Source: Myxococcales bacterium (lineage in GTDB: Bacteria; Myxococcota_A; Polyangia; Haliangiales; Haliangiaceae). From it: a DNA stretch of 64,000 nt. The first letter of the stretch is position 1, and each line of letters opens with the position of its first letter. Both the position numbers and the translations under genes were made by a program. This document shows, piece by piece, positions 47,590-57,515 of the stretch. The stretch lies in the NCBI GenBank assembly GCA_016717005.1, contig JADJUF010000007.1, positions 62,001 through 126,000 on the forward strand. Direction: 5' to 3'. Under the pieces are notes generated by a model. It saw only the letters and a list, made by a program, of their open reading frames with translations. It was not told where the DNA came from and searched no databases.

Positions 47590-47665
47590 CCGACCCGCGC
47601 AGGTCAGGTCACGTCAGGTCACGTCGCGGGCAGGTCAGGCCACGTCGCGTCAGGGCAGATCAGCG
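47590..47665. repeat. short degenerate tandem repeat (CAGGTCACGT-like)
   Basis: Roughly seven imperfect units of about 10 bp built on CAGGTCACGT, CAGGCCACGT and CGTCGCG. It lies between hairpin element copy C and the lipoprotein start, upstream of the latter. Confidence 0.7.
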
Positions 47666-47694
47666 TCGTAGGCATTTCGGTCGAGCACCGAGCT

Positions 47695-47827
47695 ACGCGC
47701 CGGGAGGCTCGCGTCCTGGATGGGAGGCTCGGCGGGGCTTGCCCCTCGAGATGCCTGGCTGGTCCGGACGAGACCTCGGACGTCCGGCGCACCCCCTGCA
47801 CCTGCCTGGCGACCAACCCTCGGGGAC
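47695..47827 (-). repeat. GC-rich hairpin element, copy C, after the GNAT gene
   Basis: A diverged copy of the element after actF and purH. It keeps GGGGCTTGCCCC (47734-47745), the word GGGAG-CTCGCGTC-TGGA (47702-47720) and, next to the stop codon, GAGGGTTGGTCGCCAG on the minus strand. Insertions separate the parts. Confidence 0.6.
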
Positions 47828-48382
47828 TCAAGCCAGCGTCTTGTGCATGCGGACGAGGTGACACGGCTGCGTGGCCAGGCCCTGGTCGAACGGCGCGGTG
47901 CCGACCTCGCGGTAGCCCTGGCTCTTGTACCAGGGGCCCAGCTCCTGGCGCAGGTTGACGATCGCGAGCTCGGCGGCGGTGCAGCCGACCGCGACGCACA
48001 GCGCCTCGGCCACCGCGACCAGCCGCCGGCCCAGGCCCCGGCCCTGGCAGTCGGGCGCGACCGCCAGGACGCCGATCGTGCCGCGATCGTCGTCGATGCG
48101 GACGTAGACCGCGGCGACCAGCTCGCCGTTGGCGCCGTCGAGCACGAGGAAGTGACCGCGCTCGCGCTGGGCGGTGAGCTGGTCGACGTCGGTGCGCTCG
48201 CCCGCGACGAACGACCGCTCGACCGCGTAGGCGCGGTTGATGAGCCGGGCCAGCGCCGGCAGATCGACCGGCTGGGCCCGCCGGACGCTCGGCGACACCG
48301 CTCGCGCCCCCGGCAGCGGACCGCGGCCAGCGCGGGCCATCGGAGTGCGAGAGATCGCGGACGGCAGCGCGAGATCGATCAT
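47828..48382 (-). CDS. GNAT-family N-acetyltransferase
   Basis: A 184-residue protein. The fold begins at SVRRAQPVDLPALARLINRAY; strand 4 and the acetyl-CoA loop are TIGVLAVAPDCQGRGLGRRLVAVAEALC, with the QGRGLGRR loop; and AELAIVNLRQELGPWYKSQGYREVG is the closing half. The substrate is unknown. An in-frame ATG at 48340 would remove 14 residues. It lies 44 bp after the hydrolase gene, probably in the same operon as the MerR regulator. Confidence 0.88.
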   Translation of the reverse strand: MIDLALPSAISRTPMARAGRGPLPGARAVSPSVRRAQPVDLPALARLINRAYAVERSFVAGERTDVDQLTAQRERGHFLVLDGANGELVAAVYVRIDDDRGTIGVLAVAPDCQGRGLGRRLVAVAEALCVAVGCTAAELAIVNLRQELGPWYKSQGYREVGTAPFDQGLATQPCHLVRMHKTLA

Positions 48383-48426
48383 CGCGCGGTCAGTACCACA
48401 TGGGTCCGACAGTCACGCGCGCGCGA

Positions 48427-49485
48427 TCACTGCGCGCAGCTCGGTCCGCCGCTGCGCAGCGTGGTCGGCGTGCCGATCGCCGGCGCCGCCAGGTAGCTCG
48501 CCACCGACGCGTCGTCGCGCAGGTGCCGCTCGAACCACGCGGTCGTCACGCGGAAGGTGATCGTGTGGACCGTGGCCTCGGGGGTCTGGCCGTTCGAGCA
48601 CGCGAAGCACGCGAGGCCGCAGCTCGCGCGGTCGCCGATCCAGTCCATGTGATCGGCCATGCCGATCGTCACCTCGAGCGCGGTCGGGGCGTTGCACGCC
48701 GCGTTGTAGAACTGGGTGTAGTTGTCGGCCGCGGGCGCGCAGGACATCCCGCCGAGCCCGCCCGACGCGTCGGTGGTCTCGCCCAGCACCGCCAGCGGTA
48801 CGCGCAGGTTGCCCATCAGCTCGGGCGTCACCGACGTCGAGCCGTCGTTGCCGAACGGCGGCAGCGCGTCGACCGGATCCCAGCCGACCACGGCCTTGAC
48901 CCGCGGGTCGAGGATCGCGGCGTTGATGCTGACCTTGCCGCCGAGCGAGTGCCCGGCGACGCCGACGCGCGCGGCGTCGATCCGCGCGGCCAGGCCGCTG
49001 GCGGCGCCGGTGGCCCAGTCGATCACCCGGCCGACCTCGGCGGCCTTGGCCTGGTGGTTCCCGCTGCCCGCGTAGTCGCGGGTGACCACGACGTAGCCCC
49101 ACGTGGCGAGGTGCTCGCAGTAGATCTGGTACTGCGCCCGCGCGAGCTGGTAGCCGGGCGAGATGACGACCAGCGGGAACGGCCCGGGCGCCGGGGTCGC
49201 GCCGTCGGTCGACGGCGCGCACACCGTGCCGGCGATCGTGCCGCTCGCGACCGGGATCGAGACCGAGGCGGTCACCAGCGCGCGGTACGTGCCGGGCAGG
49301 CCCGGGTCGCGGGCCCCGCTGGCGTCGGGGCCGGGGCCGGGCGCGTCGGGCGCGGTGCCGCCATCGGGATCGAGCGCGCCGTCGGGGGAGACCGCGGCGT
49401 CAGGGCCAGGGACGTCGTCGCCGCTGCCGCCGCCGCCGCAGGCGAGCATGGACGTGAGCGACGCGAGCACGGCGAGCTTGGTCAT
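48427..49485 (-). CDS. alpha/beta hydrolase lipoprotein
   Basis: A 352-residue protein. Signal with Cys in SMLACGGGGSGDD, a long Asp/Pro/Gly linker (residues 20-60), then an alpha/beta hydrolase domain: FPLVVISPGYQ for the oxyanion strand, RVGVAGHSLGGKVSINAA with the nucleophile Ser, and ADHMDWIGDRASCG near the expected His. The layout resembles chlorophyllase or PET-hydrolase-like esterases. The substrate is unknown. Its ATG overlaps the TGA of the MerR gene upstream (ATGA), so regulator and enzyme are co-translated. Confidence 0.85.
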   Translation of the reverse strand: MTKLAVLASLTSMLACGGGGSGDDVPGPDAAVSPDGALDPDGGTAPDAPGPGPDASGARDPGLPGTYRALVTASVSIPVASGTIAGTVCAPSTDGATPAPGPFPLVVISPGYQLARAQYQIYCEHLATWGYVVVTRDYAGSGNHQAKAAEVGRVIDWATGAASGLAARIDAARVGVAGHSLGGKVSINAAILDPRVKAVVGWDPVDALPPFGNDGSTSVTPELMGNLRVPLAVLGETTDASGGLGGMSCAPAADNYTQFYNAACNAPTALEVTIGMADHMDWIGDRASCGLACFACSNGQTPEATVHTITFRVTTAWFERHLRDDASVASYLAAPAIGTPTTLRSGGPSCAQ

Positions 49486-50396
49486 CGATGGCTCCGGGGC
49501 GAGGGCGGACGGACGGGTGCGGGTGCAGGGGGCGAGGTCGGCCGCGCGACCGCGCGCAGCTCGTCGATGACCAGCTTGGCGCGCATCGCGACGACGAGAC
49601 GCTCGCCGAGCCGGGTGGCGTCCCGGGCGATCTCGTCGAGCGGCCGCGGCGGCAGCGCCGAGCCGGCCAGGACCCGGGCGCGGAACAGGTCGAGCTCGGT
49701 CCGCACCAGCGCGCGCACCGCGCCGGCGTACGGGCCGAGGATCGCCATCGGGAACAGATCGCCGAGGCCGCGCGCGCGGGTCTCGTCGATGACCTCGAGC
49801 AGCTCGAGGTCGGCGCCGCGGTAGACCCCGTCGGCGTCAGGCGTGGCCAGGCCGGCCTCGACCAGGCCGGCGAGCTCGCCGTCGGAGATCGCCAGGGTCG
49901 CGAGCACCTCGGCGGTCGTGCGGGCCGCGGGGTCGTGGCCGCGCCGGGCCTGGGCGTCGCTGGCGCCGGCGCGGATCGCGGGCTCGAGCTCGCCGAGGTG
50001 CCGGCGCAGCGCGGCGTCGGCGTCGGCGCGGACCGCGGCCGAGGGCGCGGGCTCGAGGATCTCGTGGATCAGCTTGAGCGGCAGGAACCGACGGGTCTGG
50101 AGGTCCTTGATCGCGCGGACCCGCTCGGCCAGCCGGGGATCGTAGTAGGCCATGTTGCGGCTGGTGCGCGCGCTCGGGCGCGGCAGCAGGCCCTCGCGCA
50201 TGTAGTGCTTGATCGTCGCCGCCGGCACGCCGGCCTGCCGCGCGAGATCCGAGATGCGCACCAGCGCGGGCGGCGGCGCAGCGCGGGTCGCCGGCGCGCG
50301 GGTCGCGCGCGGCGCAGCGGAGGAGGAAGAGAACGTGGCCCGGCCTTCGCGCCCAGGTTGGGTCGGGGGAGCAAGACGAGCGCGGGACCGGGCCAC
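49482..50396 (-). CDS. MerR-family transcriptional regulator
   Basis: A 304-residue regulator. A 45-residue Ala/Pro-rich leader precedes the MerR winged helix: VRISDLARQAGVPAATIKHYMREGLLPRPSARTSRNMAYYDPRLAERVRAIKDLQ, then a helical linker and a large C-terminal domain of about 170 residues likely to sense a ligand. It heads the operon with the hydrolase and GNAT genes. A 21-bp palindrome lies about 40 bp upstream of its start. A start closer to the winged helix is possible. Confidence 0.88.
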   Translation of the reverse strand: MARSRARLAPPTQPGREGRATFSSSSAAPRATRAPATRAAPPPALVRISDLARQAGVPAATIKHYMREGLLPRPSARTSRNMAYYDPRLAERVRAIKDLQTRRFLPLKLIHEILEPAPSAAVRADADAALRRHLGELEPAIRAGASDAQARRGHDPAARTTAEVLATLAISDGELAGLVEAGLATPDADGVYRGADLELLEVIDETRARGLGDLFPMAILGPYAGAVRALVRTELDLFRARVLAGSALPPRPLDEIARDATRLGERLVVAMRAKLVIDELRAVARPTSPPAPAPVRPPSPRSHR

Positions 50397-50429
50397 GGCC
50401 GGAACCTACGCGGAAGCCCGGACGGCCGA

Positions 50430-50451
50430 AAGTAGAAAGTTCGACTTTCCA
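50430..50451 (-). promoter_or_regulatory. palindromic operator candidate of the MerR operon
   Basis: GAAAGT-TCG-ACTTTC (50435-50449) is a perfect palindrome, extended by GTA and CAC to a near-perfect 21 bp. It stands out as an AT-richer spot in a very GC-rich region, about 40 bp upstream of the regulator. It is probably an autoregulatory site. Confidence 0.55.
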
Positions 50452-50686
50452 CTATCCGGACCCGACCGCGAGCGCGAACCGCGCGCCGCAGCCCGACGGC
50501 CCTACCCCGCCGCGGCCGCAGCCTCGACGGCGTCGTCGCCCGCGCGCGGCTGGTGACCGCGGCCCGCCGCGCCCAGCCGGGCCACAGGACCGCGGCCGCC
50601 GCGAGGACGAACAGTCGCCGACCGCTGTGGTGCGCTGCGCTCACGGCGATGAAACAATCGTCACGCTCGTGCGTCCTACGTTCACG

Positions 50687-51829
50687 ATGTCCAAGCGCCT
50701 CGCGTTGCTGTTCGGGATCGTCGGCGCCCTCGCGTGCCGCGGCGAGGCCCGCGGCCAGCCCCAGGGGCGCCCCGCCGACCGGTCGGCCCCGACCGCCCGA
50801 CCCGCGCCGCCCCAGGCGACGACCGCCGCGGTCGGCCGGGCCGACGCCCGCGGGCGCGTGGTCGCGGTCGGCATCGCCTCGCGGATCGGTGACGCTGGCG
50901 CCGCCGACGCCACGCCCAAGCGCGCGCGCGCCGACCAGGCGGTCACGCTGTACGCGGTGGTCGAGGTCGACGACGGCGGCGCCCGCGTGATCTACGCCGA
51001 CGCGCCGCGGCTCACGTGGGGCAAGCGCACGTTCGCGCCGCGGCCGCTGGCCGAGGCCCCGGCCCTGACCCTGGCGTGGGCCAAGATCGAGCCGACCGAG
51101 GCCAACCTGTCGAACACCGCGTCGGGCTCGTTCCGCTACGAGGCCATCCCCTACGCGGCGACGCCGCTGCCCGCGCGCGGCGGGGCGCTGTCCGCCGACG
51201 TGCACCCGACGCTCACGCCCGATCACGGCCACGGGCTCGGCACCATGCGCTACCAGGTGACCGCGACCCAGGGCGATCACACCGTCGCCAGCCCCGGCGT
51301 CGAGGCCCGCCGCACCCGCGCCGCTGGCGGCCTGCGCGACGACGTCCACCGCGTCACCGTGCGCAAGGACGACACGTTCATCGGCTACCTGACCGAGATG
51401 TTCGGGCAGCCGTACATCTGGGCCTCGGCCGGCCCCAGCGACGGCGCGCACCAGAGCGAGCACCTCGAGGGCTCGGACTGCGCCGACCTGATGGTCTACG
51501 CCGCGCGCCGCGCCGGCATCAAGGTCCCCTACGGCTGGACCGGGTCGCTCAAGAAGGACGCGCGGGTGCTGGCCAAGGGCGCGCTCGCCGCCGACGGCAT
51601 CTACCGCGACCGCGCGGGCGCGCCGGTGCCGTTCCCGCGGCCGGGCGATCTGATCCTGTTCCCGCGCCACGTCGGCGCGCTGACCCAGGACCGCGGCACG
51701 ATCGGCGTCCTCGACGTCGACGACCTGATGATCCACACGCTGTTCGACTCGCCCAAGGAGCAGGCGCTGCGCGACTCCGGCTACGCCGACAACGCGATCG
51801 AGCTGCTGCGCTGGAAGGCGCAGCGCTGA
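50687..51829 (+). CDS. NlpC/P60-like cysteine peptidase, exported
   Basis: A 380-residue protein with a signal peptide (LALLFGIVGALAC). A beta-rich N-terminal domain (LYAVVEVDDGGARVIYADAPRLTWGKRTF, RYQVTATQGDHTV) is followed by a papain-like C-terminal domain: FGQPYIWASAGPS, the cysteine in GSDCADLMVYAARRAGI, then RPGDLILFPRHVGAL with the expected His. Family members cleave cell-wall peptides; the D-C-S-G motif is altered to SDCAD. The ATG at 50687 is chosen because the signal peptide begins there. It is divergent from the MerR operon and convergent with purD. Confidence 0.75.
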   Translation: MSKRLALLFGIVGALACRGEARGQPQGRPADRSAPTARPAPPQATTAAVGRADARGRVVAVGIASRIGDAGAADATPKRARADQAVTLYAVVEVDDGGARVIYADAPRLTWGKRTFAPRPLAEAPALTLAWAKIEPTEANLSNTASGSFRYEAIPYAATPLPARGGALSADVHPTLTPDHGHGLGTMRYQVTATQGDHTVASPGVEARRTRAAGGLRDDVHRVTVRKDDTFIGYLTEMFGQPYIWASAGPSDGAHQSEHLEGSDCADLMVYAARRAGIKVPYGWTGSLKKDARVLAKGALAADGIYRDRAGAPVPFPRPGDLILFPRHVGALTQDRGTIGVLDVDDLMIHTLFDSPKEQALRDSGYADNAIELLRWKAQR

Positions 51830-51875
51830 GCTTCCCCAGGCGCTGAACTCCCCGGGGCGGCCTGACGCCGACCGG

Positions 51876-53126
<1,251 letters not shown>

Positions 53127-53165
53127 GGGGCGCTCCGAAGGTCGGGGTCAGGGCTCACGGACGGG

Positions 53166-53324
53166 AGAGGTCGCGTCCCTGGTGTCTAGTTCGCGTCGCT
53201 GGTGGCTGGTTCGCGTCGCTGGTGCTGGTTCACGTCGCTCGTGGCTGGGTCACGTCGCTGGTGGCTGGGTCGCGTCGCTGGTGCCTGGGTCGCGTCGCTG
53301 GTGTCTGGTTCACGTCGCTCGTGC
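53166..53324. repeat. 20-bp tandem repeat, about eight copies
   Basis: Seven clear units of about 20 bp (CTGGTTCGCGTCGCTGGTGG and variants; one is 19 bp), beginning at 53186 with a degenerate one before. It lies immediately upstream of purD. No gene is supported in 53127-53445. Confidence 0.93.
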
Positions 53325-53374
53325 CGCCCGATCGTCGCGCGTCGCCCCGGGGTCCGGCGCACAGCCGTCTCGGG

Positions 53375-53445
53375 TGGGGGGCCCCGTCGGGGCTTGCCCC
53401 CGGCGGGGGGAGGGTCTGGCGACAGACCTCAATGGCGACAGACCC
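53375..53445 (-). repeat. GC-rich hairpin element, copy B, after purH
   Basis: About 60 bp nearly identical to the actF copy. It has GGGGCCCCGTCGGGGCTTGC (53379-53398) with the stem GGGGCTTGCCCC (53389-53400), then the stem GGTCTG-GCGA-CAGACC (53413-53428). A duplicated GGCGACAGACC reaches the purH stop. AGGGTCTG (53411-53418) can also pair with CAGACCCT at 53439-53446. Confidence 0.8.
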
Positions 53446-55095
53446 TCAATGTCTGAAGTGCCGCGTCCCGGTCATCACCATCGCGAGGCCGTGCTCGTCG
53501 GCGGCGGCGGTGACCTCGTCGTCGCGCACCGAGCCGCCGGGCTGCGCCACCGCGCGGGCGCCGGCCGCGGCCAGCACGTCGAGGCCGTCGCGGAACGGGA
53601 AGAACGCGTCGGAGGCGACGACGCTGCCGCGCAGGGCGTCGCCGGCCTTGCGCTCGCAGATCTTGACCGAGTCGACCCGGCTCATCTGGCCCGCGCCGAT
53701 GGCCAGGGTCACGCCGTCGCGCGCGAACACGATCGCGTTGGACTTGACGTGCTTGCCGACGCGCCACGCGAACGCCAGGTCGGCCAGCTCGCTGGCGTCG
53801 GGCGCGCGCCGGGTGGCGACGCGCGCGCCGGCGAGGTCGACCCAGGCGGCGTCGACGGTCTGGACCAGCGCGCCGCCGGCGATCGTCCGCACGCTCGCGA
53901 CGGTCGCGGTGTCGACCGCCCAGGTGCCGGTCGCCGCCACCAGCCGCAGGTTCTTCTTGCCCGCGAGGACCGCGCGCGCCTCGTCGGAGTAGCCCGGCGC
54001 GATCACGCACTCGAGGAACGTCTCGGCCAGGAGCGCGGCCAGCTCCGCGTCGACCGGCCGGGTCACCGCGACGATGCCGCCGAACGCGCTGACCGGATCG
54101 GCCGCGCGCGCGCGCACGTACGCGGCGGCGAGGCTGTCGCCGAGCGCGACCCCGCACGGGTTGTTGTGCTTGACGACGATCGCCGCCGGGCGCGCCTCGG
54201 CCGCGAACTCGAGCGCGAGGCCGAGCGCCGCGTCGAGATCGAGCAGGTTGTTGTACGAGAGCTGCTTGCCGCCGAGCACCTCGGCGGTCGCCAGGCTCGG
54301 GCGCGTGGCCGGCACCCGCGGCAGCGGCGACGCCCGGTCGGCGTAGAACGCGGCGGTCTGGTGCGGGTTCTCGCCGTAGCGCAGGTCGTACTGCTTGTGC
54401 CACTGCACGGTCAGCGTGGTCGGGTACGGCGCGCGCGCCGGCGCCACCGTCGGCCGCGTGACCGCGTCGTCGGCGACCGCGCCCAGGTAGGCGGCGATCG
54501 CGCCGTCGTAGGCGGCGGTGTGCGCGAAGGCCTTGCGGGCCAGCGCCAGCCGCCGCGGGGCCGAGACCGCGCCGTCGGCGGCCGCCAGCTCGGCGATCAG
54601 CCCGGCGTAGTCGTCGGGGTCGACCACGACGGTGACCCGCTCGTGGTTCTTCGCGGCCGAGCGCAGCATCGCCGGCCCGCCGATGTCGATGTTCTCGATC
54701 GCGTCGCCGTAGGTCACGTCGGGGCGCGCGATCGCCGCCTCGAACGGGTACAGGTTCACGACCACGAGGTCGATCGCCTCGATGCCGTGGGCCGCCATCT
54801 CGGCCTGGTGCGCCGCGATCGGCCGCCCGAGCAGGCCGCCGTGGACCTTGGGGTGCAGCGTCTTGACGCGCCCGTCGAGGATCTCGGGCGCGCCGGTCCA
54901 CGCCGACACCTGGACGACCGGCACGCCGGCGGCGGCCAGGGCCGAGGCCGTGCCGCCGGTCGACAGGATCTCGACGCCGCGCGCGGCCAGGGCGGCGCCG
55001 AGCTCGACCACGCCGCGCTTGTCGGACACCGAGATCAGCGCGCGCCGCAGGGTGACGGCGCCGGGGATTGAATCCGAGGGGAGAGAACGATGCAT
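53446..55095 (-). CDS. purH: bifunctional AICAR formyltransferase/IMP cyclohydrolase
   Basis: A 549-residue enzyme for the last two steps of IMP synthesis. The N-terminal cyclohydrolase domain has RRALISVSDKRGVVELGAAL, ILSTGGTASALAAAGV, RVKTLHPKVHGGLLGR and VVVNLYPFE. The C-terminal transformylase has LRYGENPHQTAAFYADR, VVKHNNPCGVALGDSL (the KHNNPCG site) and SDAFFPFRDGLDVLAAAGARAVAQPGGSVRDDEV. The ATG at 55095 is used; a GTG at 55104 is in frame. Downstream on the strand are the hairpin element, the 20-bp array, then purD. Confidence 0.97.
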   Translation of the reverse strand: MHRSLPSDSIPGAVTLRRALISVSDKRGVVELGAALAARGVEILSTGGTASALAAAGVPVVQVSAWTGAPEILDGRVKTLHPKVHGGLLGRPIAAHQAEMAAHGIEAIDLVVVNLYPFEAAIARPDVTYGDAIENIDIGGPAMLRSAAKNHERVTVVVDPDDYAGLIAELAAADGAVSAPRRLALARKAFAHTAAYDGAIAAYLGAVADDAVTRPTVAPARAPYPTTLTVQWHKQYDLRYGENPHQTAAFYADRASPLPRVPATRPSLATAEVLGGKQLSYNNLLDLDAALGLALEFAAEARPAAIVVKHNNPCGVALGDSLAAAYVRARAADPVSAFGGIVAVTRPVDAELAALLAETFLECVIAPGYSDEARAVLAGKKNLRLVAATGTWAVDTATVASVRTIAGGALVQTVDAAWVDLAGARVATRRAPDASELADLAFAWRVGKHVKSNAIVFARDGVTLAIGAGQMSRVDSVKICERKAGDALRGSVVASDAFFPFRDGLDVLAAAGARAVAQPGGSVRDDEVTAAADEHGLAMVMTGTRHFRH

Positions 55096-55196
55096 GACGA
55101 CCACCTCGCGTCGCCGAGATGCGACGTGGCCGTGCCTAGCAGGTGCCAGGCGAGGGGGTCAAGCCGAGCCGGGATCGGTCGTACGCCGAGGCCGCG

Positions 55197-55892
55197 TCAC
55201 TGACCGGGGCGGCGGACCAGCGCGGCGCCGATCTCCTCGGGCGACGGCGACGCCATCTTGAGCCGGAGCAGGCCGCGGACCTCGACCTGCCGGATGCGCT
55301 CGCGGGTCAGGTTCATGATCTCGCCGACCTCCTCGAGCGTGATGCCGCCGCGCTCGGCGATGTCGAGCGAGCAGGTGTGGGGCAGGTCCCACGGCTCGAG
55401 CTCGGGGAAGTTGATCTTGATCGACCCGGTCTCCGGGTTGACGTCGAGGTACAGGTGGAACTTGCAGGCCACCCACGGGCACGGCCGCAGCTCTTCCTTG
55501 CACTCGGCGCGGGTGCGCGGGCGCGGCTCGTCGTCCGGCGGGTACATGAGCGCGCCCTGGCGCAGCTCCTCCCGCGTCAGCCGCTTCATCGCGATGGTCT
55601 TGGAGCGCGGCCGGGTCCGGCGCCGACGGCGACGGATCTTGCGCGACAGCTCGGGCACCTCACCGTCGACGCCGGCGACCGTGACCTCGGCGTCGCCGTC
55701 GGCGACCACCTCGGCGTCGTCGAGCTCGGCGTCGGGCTCGTCGTCGAGGTCGTCGTCGTCGTCGTCGGACGGATCGGCGGCCTCGAGCTCGTCGGCGAGC
55801 TCGGGCCGGGCGGCGTCGGCGCGCGCCCCGGTGGGCGCGAGGCTGCCGCGGGCCAGGCGGCGCTTCCCCTTGTCATCCTCGTGGTCGATCAT
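55197..55892 (-). CDS. sigma-region-4-like DNA-binding protein with Cys cluster
   Basis: A 231-residue protein. An acidic N-terminal half (DPSDDDDDDLDDEPDAELDD) is followed by a basic stretch KIRRRRRRTRPRSK. A Cys-rich part comes next (AECKEELRPCPWVACKFHLYLDV and LPHTCSLD), then GITLEEVGEIMNLTRERIRQVEVRGLLRLK, a sigma70 region-4-type helix-turn-helix. It lacks region 2, so it is not a complete sigma factor. Four cysteines could hold zinc. It lies 59 bp after a MerR-like gene, in one operon. Its role may be as transcriptional co-regulator. Confidence 0.7.
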   Translation of the reverse strand: MIDHEDDKGKRRLARGSLAPTGARADAARPELADELEAADPSDDDDDDLDDEPDAELDDAEVVADGDAEVTVAGVDGEVPELSRKIRRRRRRTRPRSKTIAMKRLTREELRQGALMYPPDDEPRPRTRAECKEELRPCPWVACKFHLYLDVNPETGSIKINFPELEPWDLPHTCSLDIAERGGITLEEVGEIMNLTRERIRQVEVRGLLRLKMASPSPEEIGAALVRRPGQ

Positions 55893-55951
55893 CGGCGTGC
55901 TCCTTCGGTTCGCGTCATCCCGGGCGGCCTCCTCGTCCAGCCCTGCGGTCG

Positions 55952-56647
55952 TCACAACAGATCCTCGGCGTCGTCGGCGGCGCCGGCCTTGCGCAGCTCG
56001 GCCGCGCGCGGGGCCAGCGCCCGCTGGGTGAGCGCGGTCAGCCGCGTCACCAGGTCCTCGCCGAGGCGGCGGGCCTCGGCCATGTCCTTCGCCAGGCCCC
56101 GGCGCGCGGCGGCCTCGAGCGCCGGCGCGGCGAGGTCCTCGTCGAGGCGCTCGAGCAGGACGTCGATCGCCTCGGACACGTTCTCCACCAGGTCGGTGAA
56201 CTGGAGGAACTGGGCCTGGATCTGCTCGATCGTGTAGCCCTCGCCCATCAGCCGCTTGACGTGGTCGATGCGGCGGACGGTCTTGGCCGGGTACATCCCG
56301 AGCGAGCCCTTGTTCTTGCCCTTGCGGCCGATCCGGCGGCTGCGCGGCAGCAGGCCCTGCTGCACGTACTTGCGGAACGTCGCCTCGGAGAACCGGATGC
56401 CGCGGCTGACGAAGACCTCGACGATCTGCACCGCGGTGATGCCGTCGGCGTAGGTGTCCTCGATGGCGCGGAGGTCTGCCTCGGTCAGCTGATCGCGGGG
56501 CGCCTGGGCGCCGTCGCCGCGGCGGCGGCGGGCCACGAGCGCCTCGACCCGGCCGGCGCCACCGATGATCAGCGCGTCGCCGTCGAAGCCCAGGTGCGGG
56601 CCTCCGGCGTGCAGCGCGTGATCGATGGAGGTGGTCGGCGTGGTCAT
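55952..56647 (-). CDS. MerR-like DNA-binding regulator
   Basis: A 231-residue protein. The central part shows a MerR-type winged helix in DGITAVQIVEVFVSRGIRFSEATFRKYVQQGLLPRSRRIGRKGKNKGSLGMYPAKTVRRIDHVKRLMGEGY. A coiled region follows. The N-terminal 55 residues are poorly ordered. It is the first gene of a two-gene unit with the sigma-region-4-like protein. The start at 56647 lies about 190 bp downstream of a sigma70-type promoter in an AT-rich patch, leaving a long leader. Confidence 0.75.
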   Translation of the reverse strand: MTTPTTSIDHALHAGGPHLGFDGDALIIGGAGRVEALVARRRRGDGAQAPRDQLTEADLRAIEDTYADGITAVQIVEVFVSRGIRFSEATFRKYVQQGLLPRSRRIGRKGKNKGSLGMYPAKTVRRIDHVKRLMGEGYTIEQIQAQFLQFTDLVENVSEAIDVLLERLDEDLAAPALEAAARRGLAKDMAEARRLGEDLVTRLTALTQRALAPRAAELRKAGAADDAEDLL

Positions 56648-56789
56648 GGCGTTCTTGGTGCGGGGCGGGTGGCGGCGTGGCTGACGCGACAGGCGGTGGT
56701 GCCGGGTGGGCGAGCGCGAGCACCGCGACGTGGTCCCCAGAGCGTGGTGCGGTGCGATCGAGTCAGCGGCGTCGAGTTGGAGCGTTCGA

Positions 56790-56935
56790 GTCAGCGCGTT
56801 CGTTTACCGTCGAGAAATGCCTATCGTCCCCTTGAAGTATCGTCACTGTATTCGCGTGAATATAGTCGGTCAACAATACGCCGAGCAAAAGAGTCAAGTA
56901 TTCCGCTGCAACTCTGTTCAGTGGAGATGCGCTTT
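56790..56935. other. AT-rich patch in the divergent control region
   Basis: About 145 bp of clearly lower GC than anywhere else in the window, between the MerR-like gene and the divergent secreted-protein gene. It contains repeated AAGTAT and ATAT words. No open frame of coding quality is present; the stretch 56648-56988 appears purely regulatory. Confidence 0.6.
56845..56873 (-). promoter_or_regulatory. sigma70-type promoter for the MerR-like gene
   Basis: On the minus strand TTGACC (56868-56873), a 17-bp spacer and TACAGT (56845-56850). A second TTGACT lies further upstream. Transcription from here would leave a leader of about 190 nt before the ATG at 56647. Confidence 0.55.
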
Positions 56936-56988
56936 GTCGTCGACGAAGCCCCGGCGCGCGCCGACGCGGCTGCTACTGTCGACGGCAG

Positions 56989-57501
56989 ATGCGCGCGCTC
57001 GTCATCGCGATCGTGCTGGTCTGCGTGGCCGGGTCGGCCCGCGCTGACCTCGACGGCGAGCTGTTCACGTCACCCGACGACGGCGTCCGCCTCGAGGTGC
57101 CGCGCGGCTGGCGCGTCAGCGACAAGAGCGGCTACCCGCGGGTGCTGCTCACGCTGTCACGGTCGACGCCGCGCGCGCGGATCGTCGTGGCGATCGATCG
57201 GATCGTGCCGGGCTGCCGGACCGAGCCCGACGCGGTGTTCTGCTCGTCCGAGCCGACCGCGGCGATGGCGGGGCTGCGGGCGCGGCTCGACGGGCTCGGC
57301 GTGCGGGTCACCGCCCAGCAGCAGAGCCGCACGCCCGAGCTCGAGTACGACAGCAACCGGCGATACGTGCGCCACGCGCTGATCGTCGTCGGCGATCGCG
57401 TCGTCAGCGTGATCCTGGCGACCGACACCCCCGACGCCCGCACGGCGCTGCGCCGCACCTTCGACCGCCTGACCCAGAGCGTCCGCCCGCTCGGCCGGTG
57501 A
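56989..57501 (+). CDS. exported protein of unknown function
   Basis: A 170-residue protein with a signal peptide (ALVIAIVLVCVAGSARAD). The mature part has GELFTSPDDGVRLEVPRGWRVSDKSGYPRVLLTLSR and a second half ending TDTPDARTALRRTFDRLTQSVRPLG. The pattern (a short domain with GWRVS and a final amphipathic helix) resembles PsbP/DcrB-like small periplasmic proteins, but the match is weak. Two cysteines may pair (PGCRTEPDAVFCS). It is convergent with the endopeptidase gene. Confidence 0.65.
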   Translation: MRALVIAIVLVCVAGSARADLDGELFTSPDDGVRLEVPRGWRVSDKSGYPRVLLTLSRSTPRARIVVAIDRIVPGCRTEPDAVFCSSEPTAAMAGLRARLDGLGVRVTAQQQSRTPELEYDSNRRYVRHALIVVGDRVVSVILATDTPDARTALRRTFDRLTQSVRPLGR

Positions 57502-57515
57502 TCGCGCGGGCCCGC

